NCBI GenBank assembly: GCA_015521945.1
Contig: WANG01000146.1
Location: forward strand, 1-26,917
Direction: 5' to 3'
Source of the DNA: Candidatus Hydrothermarchaeota archaeon
GTDB lineage: Archaea > Hydrothermarchaeota > Hydrothermarchaeia > Hydrothermarchaeales > BMS3B
DNA length: 26,917 nt
How positions within the stretch are numbered: the stretch's first letter is position 1; the number at the start of each line of letters is the position of its first letter. The position numbers and the translations under genes were made by a program. The notes beneath the pieces are model-generated. The model was not told the DNA's origin and ran no database searches. It saw only the letters and a program-made list of their open reading frames with translations. This document shows positions 21,787 to 26,917 of this stretch, one piece after another.

Positions 21787-21813
21787 TCAGAAAGACTATT
21801 AAGCTTGAGCAGC

Positions 21814-21832
21814 AAAGATAAACATTATCTTT
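21814..21832. promoter_or_regulatory. Perfect inverted repeat in the kinase promoter
   Basis: AAAGATAA-ACA-TTATCTTT is a perfect 8-bp inverted repeat with a 3-bp spacer, 28 bp before the kinase ATG. The minus-strand reading covers the probable TATA box (TTTATC), so a bound dimer would block transcription. A third AAAGATAA copy occurs at 21863-21870 next to the TATA box of the divergent receiver gene. The location between two divergent starts makes an operator more likely than a terminator. Confidence 0.5.
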
Positions 21833-21859
21833 CGGCAAGGGAAACAGAGTTTCAGCCCA

Positions 21860-21881
21860 CGAAAAGATAAGTTAATATATG
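21860..21881 (+). promoter_or_regulatory. Candidate BRE/TATA of the receiver gene
   Basis: CGAAAAGATAA at 21860-21870 is followed by TTAATATATG at 21872-21881, giving a predicted transcription start near 21902 and a leader of about 26 nt. That leader carries GAGAGGTG at 21914-21921. The box repeats the AAAGATAA element seen twice in the neighbouring kinase promoter. Confidence 0.55.
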
Positions 21882-21927
21882 CGTGTCCGCAAGAGTCTTT
21901 GGACTCCAGCACTGAGAGGTGTCCGAG

Positions 21928-22299
21928 TTGAAGAGGATACTGGCGGTGGACGATGAGAAGGAGATTACGGCGATAGTCAAGAAGCTGCTGAGCGCCGAGG
22001 GGTTTGAGGTTGTAACCGCCAACTCGGGCAGGGAGGCGCTGGAGATACTGGAGAGCTTCAGGCCCGACTTCATATTCCTGGACCTCTTCATGCCCGAGAT
22101 GAGCGGGTGGGATGTGCTCAGGGAGATAAGGAAGAGGCACGGGGACATACCCGTTGCCATGCTCACCGTGCACCCCCTGTACGAGTCCATGGGGAGGGAG
22201 GAGATGAACATGGTGGTGGACTACATCACCAAACCCTTTGACAAGGAGGACCTGATACAGACCCTGCGCCAGGTTCCAGGGCTGTACGAGAGGGAGTAA
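21928..22299 (+). CDS. Stand-alone receiver-domain response regulator (CheY-like)
   Basis: About 123 residues, a receiver with no output domain. It starts MKRILAVDDEKE, has phospho-acceptor Asp52 in FIFLDLFMPEMSGW, Thr80 in VAMLTVHPLYES and Lys102 in YITKPFDKED. All phosphorylation-site residues are present. A GTG at 21919 is open, but its bases lie inside the GAGAGGTG ribosome binding site; TTG 21928 sits about 8 nt after GAGG and fits the usual receiver N-terminus, so it is preferred. Being divergent from the PAS kinase with a shared promoter element makes the two a likely two-component pair. Output must act through protein contacts or another regulator, for example the winged-helix protein just downstream. 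Confidence 0.93.
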   Translation: MKRILAVDDEKEITAIVKKLLSAEGFEVVTANSGREALEILESFRPDFIFLDLFMPEMSGWDVLREIRKRHGDIPVAMLTVHPLYESMGREEMNMVVDYITKPFDKEDLIQTLRQVPGLYERE

Positions 22300-22334
22300 G
22301 GCAGCATCTCAGGCACGTCTCTTTCAGCAACCGA

Positions 22335-22364
22335 AATACACTGCGAAAGACAAGTGTATTAAAA
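22335..22364 (+). promoter_or_regulatory. Inverted repeat and TATA box upstream of the winged-helix gene
   Basis: AATACACT-10 nt-AGTGTATT is a perfect 8-bp inverted repeat (22335-22342 and 22353-22360). Its right arm overlaps the TATA-like TGTATTAAAA (22355-22364), and CGAAAGACAA lies in the spacer. The TATA centre is about 26 bp before ATG 22387, and no ribosome binding site follows, so the mRNA is probably leaderless. The repeat is a good candidate operator for autoregulation by the winged-helix protein. Confidence 0.5.
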
Positions 22365-22386
22365 TGCTTAGGCACCAGCTATTCTC

Positions 22387-22737
22387 ATGGGGAAGCTGAG
22401 GGGTGCGGGAGCTGAGAGAAGCTCCTTCTACTACATAGACCCGGTGATAATAAGAGCCCTGAACAAGAGCGACCTGCGCAGGAAGGTGCTGTTCTACCTT
22501 GATGCCATATACCCCAACTTCACCTACCTCTCGGAGATGGCGAGGGCGATAAAGTCGGACCCCTCCAACGTGCTGGGGTGCCTCAAGGGGATGGGCAACA
22601 GGTACAACGGAAACAGCTCGCTGATAGAGCTGGGGCTGGTGGAGTGCGTGGAGAAGGGCGGGCACAAGTACTACAGGCTGACGGAGTACGGGAAGGAGGT
22701 GGTCAGGTATTCAAGAGAGTATTACAGAATCTACTGA
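22387..22737 (+). CDS. Winged-helix transcriptional regulator
   Basis: 116 residues with a single winged-helix domain. DLRRKVLFYLDAIYPNFTYL forms the first helices, SEMARAIKSDPSNVLGCLKG the helix-turn-helix, and the wing plus last helix end with KYYRLTEYGKEVVRYSREYY. The GMGNRYNGNSSLIELGLVE segment is characteristic of an archaeal regulator group I have seen without a known ligand. No sensor domain is present. It starts with ATG and no ribosome binding site, consistent with a leaderless transcript. The methyltransferase gene follows after four bases and the USP-like gene overlaps that one, so this protein probably controls a three-gene operon including itself. Confidence 0.85.
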   Translation: MGKLRGAGAERSSFYYIDPVIIRALNKSDLRRKVLFYLDAIYPNFTYLSEMARAIKSDPSNVLGCLKGMGNRYNGNSSLIELGLVECVEKGGHKYYRLTEYGKEVVRYSREYYRIY

Positions 22738-22741
22738 GGGG

Positions 22742-23704
22742 GTGAACCTGAGCCCCGAGGGAAGGAGGCTGGTGTCCAGGATAGAGGGGACCATTGAGCT
22801 CAACAGCAGGAACCTTATGCTCAACCTGATAAAGCTTGGCACCAAGCTGGGGGTGATACAGGAGGGGAGGGTGGTGCCGGATAGAGCCCCCGTGCAGAAC
22901 CGCAGGTTCTTGGAGAGGTACCTGAAGGTGCTTCTGGACATAGGGGTGGTGCTCAGGAGGGGGGAGGAGTACGAGCTCCAGCAGCTGGTGCTGAGCTTCA
23001 GCACCGCCGACTTTGAGAACACCATCCCGGAGTACATCACGATGTACGACTACATCGCCTCAATGGCTCACTACAAGGCGATAAATGAGAAGCACCCGAA
23101 TGTGCTCATGTCCTTTGGCAAGGATGCGGATGTGTGGGACTTCTTTCTATCAAATCCCTTCTGCAGAGCCTACAGGGAGGTGTGCAGGGAGCTGGGGGGG
23201 ATTGACAGGAGCAGCAGGGTGCTTGACGCAGGGTGCGGCTCCGTCTCGCCCGTGTTCTTCGCCGAGGTGGTTGCCCCCAACGGGATATACAGGGGGGTGG
23301 AGAAGTACGCCAGCCTCGCATCCCTCGCCACCAAGCGGCTCAAGCGCGGGGGGTACGACTGGGCGGGGGTGAGCGTCGCGGCGATAGAGGATGTGTTCGT
23401 CAGCTCAAAGTACGACTGCGTGGTGTGCACCGACCTGATGAGCTACCTCTCTCACCCCGCCATCGCCCTGAGGAACATGCTGAAGGCGCTGAGGAAGGGC
23501 GGGAGGCTGGTGATGTTTGAGCTTTTCCCTGACAGGATGGACTTTGTTTACAGGGCGTATGAGTTCTACAACTCAATGAATCCAGCCTTCTCGGGCTTCG
23601 TGCGCAGCCAGGAGGTTGTGAGCATGATTGAGAGGCTGGAGAGGAGGGTTAGAGTTCACCAGGTTGGAGGATGCTTCATGGTGGTTGAAAAGAGGGGTGG
23701 GTGA
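22742..23704 (+). CDS. SAM-dependent class I methyltransferase with N-terminal helical/winged-helix region
   Basis: 320 residues. Residues 1-110 are helix-rich with a winged-helix look (KLGTKLGVIQEGRVV and RYLKVLLDIGVVLRRGEEYE), like the dimerisation domain of some O-methyltransferases. The catalytic half has motif I as VLDAGCGSVSPVFFAEVV, then KYDCVVCTDLMSYLSHP and LKALRKGGRLVMFELFP. The substrate is not evident. GTG 22742 is the first start, four bases after the upstream stop; GTG 22772 has a better-placed AAGGAGG box and is an alternative. The stop overlaps the USP-like start (TGATG). Operon position with a transcription regulator suggests an inducible small-molecule or redox-linked methylation. 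Confidence 0.85.
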   Translation: MNLSPEGRRLVSRIEGTIELNSRNLMLNLIKLGTKLGVIQEGRVVPDRAPVQNRRFLERYLKVLLDIGVVLRRGEEYELQQLVLSFSTADFENTIPEYITMYDYIASMAHYKAINEKHPNVLMSFGKDADVWDFFLSNPFCRAYREVCRELGGIDRSSRVLDAGCGSVSPVFFAEVVAPNGIYRGVEKYASLASLATKRLKRGGYDWAGVSVAAIEDVFVSSKYDCVVCTDLMSYLSHPAIALRNMLKALRKGGRLVMFELFPDRMDFVYRAYEFYNSMNPAFSGFVRSQEVVSMIERLERRVRVHQVGGCFMVVEKRGG

Positions 23705-24117
23705 TGGAGAAGCTGGTTGTGCTCTTTCCCGTGGATAAGTCCTGGAAGAAGACCGAGAGGGTGCTGCCCCTTCTCAGGAAGCTGAGGAGCGCATGCACCA
23801 AGTGCGAGATTCACGGGGTGTTCATAGTTGACCCCACCCTTGAGCAGAAGAGCCCCGAGCTTGAGTCCGAGGCGCTGAGGATGGCTGAAGAGGCGTGGAG
23901 AAGGGTGAAGGGCGAGCTGAACGGGTGCTGCACCACCTGGAGGGTGAGGAGGGGCGAGCCCGTGGGGGAGATAATCGCCCACGCCAGAGAGGTGGATGCG
24001 GATGTTATACTCATGCCCACCTCGGGGCTGTGCAGAACCCTGCTTCACAGCATAACCGAGAGGGTGGTGAGGCTATCGGGAAAGCCCGTGCTAACTGTAT
24101 ACGTGCCCGAGGGCTGA
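23704..24117 (+). CDS. Universal stress protein family protein (degenerate nucleotide site)
   Basis: 137 residues of USP fold: MEKLVVLFPVDKSWKKTERV at the start, a central helix (EALRMAEEAWRRVKGELNG), VRRGEPVGEIIAHAREVDAD, and the end SITERVVRLSGKPVLTVYVP. The usual ATP loop G-2X-G-9X-G(S/T) is not intact (SGLCRTLLHSITERV), so it may not bind ATP. Cys residues (Cys33, Cys36, Cys59, Cys60) are more numerous than usual. ATG 23704 overlaps the methyltransferase stop by one base, showing tight coupling. It differs from the two USP domains fused to the transporter at 18313-20274. Confidence 0.85.
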   Translation: MEKLVVLFPVDKSWKKTERVLPLLRKLRSACTKCEIHGVFIVDPTLEQKSPELESEALRMAEEAWRRVKGELNGCCTTWRVRRGEPVGEIIAHAREVDADVILMPTSGLCRTLLHSITERVVRLSGKPVLTVYVPEG

Positions 24118-24139
24118 TTTTAAGAGGTTATCCCCGCGG

Positions 24140-25249
24140 ATGTGGGGGATGTTCAGGGTTGTGTGTGAGGATGAGGTGAGCGGGGCGAGGGAGGGGGTGC
24201 TGGAGACCGCACATGGAAGGGTGAGAACCCCCTGCTTCCTGCCCGTTGCCACCAAGGGGTACGTCAGGATGGTCTCTGCGGGGGAGCTGAGGGAGGTGGG
24301 TGCGGAGGCTTTAATATCCAATGCCCTGCTGCTGTACATGAAGCCGGGAGTGGAGGTGGTGGCTGAGGCGGGGGGGCTGCACAGGTTCATGGGGTTTGAG
24401 GGCACGATTTTCACCGACTCGGGCGGGTTCCAGGTGCTGCGCCGTGAGTTTATGCCGAGGTTTGTGACCTCGGGAATAGTGTTCAGGTCGCCTTTTGATG
24501 GCTCAAGGCAGGCTGTTACTCCGGAGCTGTGCGTTGCCATACAGGAAGCCCTGGGGAGCGATGTGGGGGTGCAGCTTGATGACTGCCCGCCCTACGGGCT
24601 GGAGAGGGAGAGGTACGTGGAGAGCGTGCGCAGAACGCTGCGCTGGGCTGAGGCGTCCCTAAGGGCAAGAAGCTGCGATGATATGATGCTCTTCGGGGTG
24701 GTGCAGGGCGGGGTTGACCCGGAGCTCAGGCGGAGGTGCGCCGAAAGGCTGGTGGAGCTGGAGTTTCAGGGGTACTGCCTGGGAGGGCTGAGCGTGGGGG
24801 AGCCCAAGGAGGTGATGATGGGGATGGTTGAGCTCATGTGCGAACTCCTGCCGCTGGAGAAGCCCAGGTACCTGATGGGGGTGGGCTCCCCGGTGGAGGT
24901 GCTTGAGGCGGTGGCGAGGGGTGTGGATGTGTTTGATTCTGCTTTTCCGACCAGGAATGCCAGGCACGGGGCGGTTTACACCTGGAGGGGCAAGTACAGC
25001 ATAACCAAGGCGAAGAACCTCAGGGTGCATGAGCCCCTTGAAGAGGGGTGCACCTGCCCGGTGTGCAGGAGCTACTCAAGAGCCTACGTGAGCCACCTGA
25101 TGAGGTGCGATGAGCCCCTCGGGAAGAGGCTGGTGAGCGTGCACAACCTGCACTTCATGATGAGGCTGATGGAGGGGGCGAGGAGGGCGATACGCAGGGG
25201 GGAGTTCCCCGAGTACCTGCAGGGGGTCAGGAGGGTGTTCGGACGCTGA
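24140..25249 (+). CDS. tgt: tRNA-guanine transglycosylase of bacterial-type architecture
   Basis: 369 residues. TGT swaps guanine in tRNA for a 7-deazaguanine base. The core shows Asp93 in TIFTDSGGFQVL, LFGVVQGGVDPELRRRC, YCLGGLSVGEPKEVM, PRYLMGVGSP, and the nucleophile region GVDVFDSAFPTRNARHG (Asp266). The zinc site is Cys304, Cys306, Cys309 and His335 (CTCPVC and VHNL). The protein ends soon after RRAIRRGEFPEYL. Archaeal TGT is longer and carries C-terminal and PUA domains, and it inserts preQ0 at position 15; here length and motifs match bacterial position-34 enzymes. An archaeal-type paralogue may exist elsewhere. ATTTTAAG at 24117-24124 is a possible TATA; ATG 24149 is an alternative start. 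Confidence 0.9.
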   Translation: MWGMFRVVCEDEVSGAREGVLETAHGRVRTPCFLPVATKGYVRMVSAGELREVGAEALISNALLLYMKPGVEVVAEAGGLHRFMGFEGTIFTDSGGFQVLRREFMPRFVTSGIVFRSPFDGSRQAVTPELCVAIQEALGSDVGVQLDDCPPYGLERERYVESVRRTLRWAEASLRARSCDDMMLFGVVQGGVDPELRRRCAERLVELEFQGYCLGGLSVGEPKEVMMGMVELMCELLPLEKPRYLMGVGSPVEVLEAVARGVDVFDSAFPTRNARHGAVYTWRGKYSITKAKNLRVHEPLEEGCTCPVCRSYSRAYVSHLMRCDEPLGKRLVSVHNLHFMMRLMEGARRAIRRGEFPEYLQGVRRVFGR

Positions 25250-25299
25250 CAGGTGTGCAGAAAGTTTCTTTACCGTGGTTATCCTTGGGCACCCTAAGC

Positions 25300-25911
25300 A
25301 TGCGGGTTCTCCTGGTGGTCGTGGTTCTGGCGCTGGAGATTGTGCACGGGGTCGTGGCTGCCGAGAGGGCAGTGAGCCCAGGGGGGGATGCTCCTGTGGA
25401 TGCGCAGGTGTTCAGGTACCAGGAGGAGGATGGGGGAGGCGGGTACCTCAAGGTGCTGGCGCTGATTGGGGTTGTGGCTCTTATACCGGCGGCGTACCTG
25501 GTGATGCGCTACTTTGGAAGGAAGGGAAGGGAGATTGCGGAGATGTACAGGGAGAGGAGGATTGATGCCCCGGAGAGGGATGTGGTGGCTGAGGCGAAGA
25601 GCATGTTCTTGGAGGGGAGGGAGAGGGATGCCTTCAGGCTTGCGTACAGGGAGCTCAGAAGGATACTGGGGGGGAGGTACGGGGGGAACCTCACCCTGAG
25701 GGAGTGCCTGGAGAGGCTTGAGGCTGATCCCGAGGTGGATGGGGAGGTGAAGAGGAGCGTCAGGGAGAGCGCACGCATGTGCGAGGCGGTGGGGTTTGGG
25801 AGGCACTCGCCGTCGCAGGAGGAGCTTTACGTGATGCTTAGGGGGCTAAGCCTTGCGAGAAGGCTCGGGAAGGAGGGAGATGCGCAGGGTAGTGGCGCAC
25901 AGGTGCGGTGA
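25300..25911 (+). CDS. Two-TM membrane protein with DUF4129-like cytoplasmic domain
   Basis: 203 residues. A signal-like hydrophobic N-terminus (MRVLLVVVVLALEIVHGVVA) is followed by a short outside segment, a membrane helix near residues 49-71 (YLKVLALIGVVALIPAAYLV), and a charged cytoplasmic domain. The latter has FLEGRERDAFRLAYRELRRI, LTLRECLERLEADPEV and a C-terminal helix, recalling the C-terminal domain of DUF4129 proteins that sit in transglutaminase/MoxR/DUF58 clusters; none of those partners is nearby. ATG 25300 is chosen over an upstream in-frame start at 25255 because the signal segment then begins properly. TTTCTTTA at 25265-25272 may be its TATA box. The family match is tentative. 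Confidence 0.6.
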   Translation: MRVLLVVVVLALEIVHGVVAAERAVSPGGDAPVDAQVFRYQEEDGGGGYLKVLALIGVVALIPAAYLVMRYFGRKGREIAEMYRERRIDAPERDVVAEAKSMFLEGRERDAFRLAYRELRRILGGRYGGNLTLRECLERLEADPEVDGEVKRSVRESARMCEAVGFGRHSPSQEELYVMLRGLSLARRLGKEGDAQGSGAQVR

Positions 25912-25921
25912 TGGTAATTCA

Positions 25922-26371
25922 ATGCTGGGATGGTTCAGGGTGCGGAATCCCCTGCGGGTGGCTGTGAACTTCCTGGTTATATACGCATGCAGGTTCCTGC
26001 CGTCGCTGTGGCTGAAGAGGGTGCTGCTCAGGATGATAGGCATGAGGGTGGGGCGCAATGTTGCCATTGGCCTGGGGGCGACTTTTGATATATTCTTCCC
26101 TGAGCTGATTGAGATTGGGGATAACTCGGTTATAGGCTACAATGCCACCCTGCTTGCTCATGAGTTCTTGGTGGGGGAGTGGCGCACGGGCAGGGTGAGG
26201 GTGGGGAGGGATGTGATGATTGGTGCCATGTGCTTAGTGCTGCCGGGGGTGGAGATAGGGGATGGTGCCACGGTGGCTGCTTATTCCTTGGTTAACAGGG
26301 ATGTGCCTCCGGGGGCTTTTGTGGGCGGGGTGCCGGCGAGGGTGCTGAGGGATGGGAATGAGGAGGTTTGA
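25922..26371 (+). CDS. Left-handed beta-helix (hexapeptide repeat) acyltransferase
   Basis: 149 residues. A hydrophobic, basic N-terminal stretch (NFLVIYACRFLPSLWLKRVL) may anchor it to the membrane. Hexapeptide turns follow: IGMRVGRNVAIGLGATF, IEIGDNSVIGYNATLLAHEF (with the likely catalytic His), VRVGRDVMIGAMCLVLPGVE and IGDGATVAAYSLVNRDVPPG. It ends FVGGVPARVLRD, as in sugar or maltose O-acetyltransferases. The acceptor is unknown. Codons upstream of 25922 are open but lie in the previous gene; ATG 25922 has GGTGATGG 7 nt before it, overlapping the previous stop. It overlaps the next gene by 14 bp. Confidence 0.9.
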   Translation: MLGWFRVRNPLRVAVNFLVIYACRFLPSLWLKRVLLRMIGMRVGRNVAIGLGATFDIFFPELIEIGDNSVIGYNATLLAHEFLVGEWRTGRVRVGRDVMIGAMCLVLPGVEIGDGATVAAYSLVNRDVPPGAFVGGVPARVLRDGNEEV

Positions 26372-26917
26372 GGGGCTCCTGATACTGGTGGCGCTGGTCA
26401 ACTTCGCCGGTACGGGGTTCGGGTTCTACTACTACCGCACTATGTTTGGGATGTTTCCGGAGTGGCTGTGGGTGTTTATTCCTGATTCTCCGCTTGCTAC
26501 GCTGTTTTTTGGTGTTTCGCTGCTGATGATTTGCAGAAGGGTGAGAGCGGATGTTTTTTATGTTGTTGCAATGGCGCAGAGTGTTAAGTATGGATTCTGG
26601 ACGATGTTTGTTATCCTGTACTTTGGTGAGTACTTCCTGGCTCCGTGGAACAGGGGGTACTATCTGCTGATGTTTGTGCTGCATTTTGGAATGGTTATTC
26701 AGCCGGCGCTGGTGATTCACAGGGTGAGGGTGTCTAAGAGGGAGGTGCTGGCGGGTGCCGTGTGGCTGGGGGTGAATGATTTTGTTGATTATGTGGTGGG
26801 TACCAACCCGCTGGTGGTGTACAGCTTCAGCCCGGAGAGGGTCATGTTAACGGGGGTGGTTACTTTTGCCGCGGGTATGGCGATTCTGGGGGGGTTGTGG
26901 GCGCTCTCAGGTAGAGC
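26358..26917 (+). CDS. DUF1405-like integral membrane protein, 3' end outside the window
   Basis: At least 186 residues, open to the right edge. It reads MRRFEGLLILVALVNFAGTG then FGFYYYR, WVFIPDSPLATLFFGVSL, YVVAMAQSVKYGFWTMFV, LHFGMVIQPALVIHR, and LGVNDFVDYVVGTNPLVVYS. The N-x-x-G-x-x-x-G-F/Y-Y-x-Y pattern, the IPDSP motif and about six hydrophobic helices agree with DUF1405, a membrane family of unknown function. ATG 26358 is chosen (GAGG 7 nt upstream) over ATG 26352. It overlaps the acyltransferase end. Codons are strikingly T-ending (GTT, TTT, TAT, GAT) compared with the ribosomal genes. Confidence 0.85.
   Translation, partial: MRRFEGLLILVALVNFAGTGFGFYYYRTMFGMFPEWLWVFIPDSPLATLFFGVSLLMICRRVRADVFYVVAMAQSVKYGFWTMFVILYFGEYFLAPWNRGYYLLMFVLHFGMVIQPALVIHRVRVSKREVLAGAVWLGVNDFVDYVVGTNPLVVYSFSPERVMLTGVVTFAAGMAILGGLWALSGR

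Noticed and set aside
21814..21832. Inverted repeat as a transcription terminator
   Set aside because: It lies between two divergent start codons where no transcript ends, and the stem is AT-rich without a following T-run.
25255..25299. Upstream start for the DUF4129-like membrane protein
   Set aside because: The added residues precede a natural signal segment beginning at ATG 25300, and a TATA-like box lies within this stretch.
1..26917. CRISPR arrays, tRNA or rRNA genes, insertion sequences
   Set aside because: No regularly spaced repeats, no cloverleaf-like gene with a TTCGA loop, and no transposase-like protein were found by reading the gaps on both strands.

Overview
The window is GC-rich archaeal DNA. 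The left third (1-9714, minus strand) is the archaeal S10/spc-type ribosomal protein cluster, in transcription order uL3, uL4, uL23, uL2, uS19, uL22, uS3, uL29, RNase P protein Rnp1, uS17, uL14, uL24, eS4, uL5, uS14, uS8, uL6, eL32, eL19, uL18 and the first codons of uS5, which runs off the left edge. The archaea/eukaryote-only proteins eS4, eL32 and eL19, an Rnp1 gene between uL29 and uS17, an archaeal-type ThrRS, DtdA, TATA-type promoters and GAGGTG ribosome binding sites all indicate a euryarchaeon in the broad sense (Archaeoglobi, Methanomicrobia-like or Syntrophoarchaeia-like). No metabolic marker in the window fixes the lineage more closely.

Right of a 203-bp divergent promoter region (9715-9917) the DNA becomes mixed. 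It holds a cobalamin-binding-type radical SAM protein (9918-11603, +), a small unrecognised protein (11589-11951, -), and a class V aminotransferase overlapped by a response regulator with a winged-helix output domain (12021-13815, +). A translation-quality pair, thrS and dtdA, follows (14002-17085, +). Next come a single-domain KaiC-like ATPase and an ACT-domain regulator (17135-18501, +).

Convergent to these is a minus-strand pair: a 41-residue membrane peptide (not in any long-ORF list) and a TauE/SafE-type transporter fused to two universal stress protein (USP) domains (18313-20401). A regulatory block follows at 20520-24117: a 47-residue zinc-ribbon protein, a PAS histidine kinase (-), a divergent CheY-like receiver (+), then an apparent operon of winged-helix regulator, methyltransferase and USP-like protein. 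The promoters of this block share a CGAAA box next to TATA, and two of them contain perfect inverted repeats that look like operators.

The right end (24140-26917, +) carries a tRNA-guanine transglycosylase of bacterial rather than archaeal architecture, a two-TM protein resembling DUF4129 proteins, a left-handed beta-helix acyltransferase, and a DUF1405-like membrane protein cut by the window edge. Codon use in the last gene is clearly less GC-rich than in the ribosomal cluster.

No tRNA, rRNA, CRISPR array, insertion sequence or integrase was seen, and no stretch above 300 bp lacks a gene. The best leads for something undescribed are the two tiny genes, the leader hairpin before uL3, the shared promoter/operator architecture of the regulatory block, and the bacterial-type TGT.
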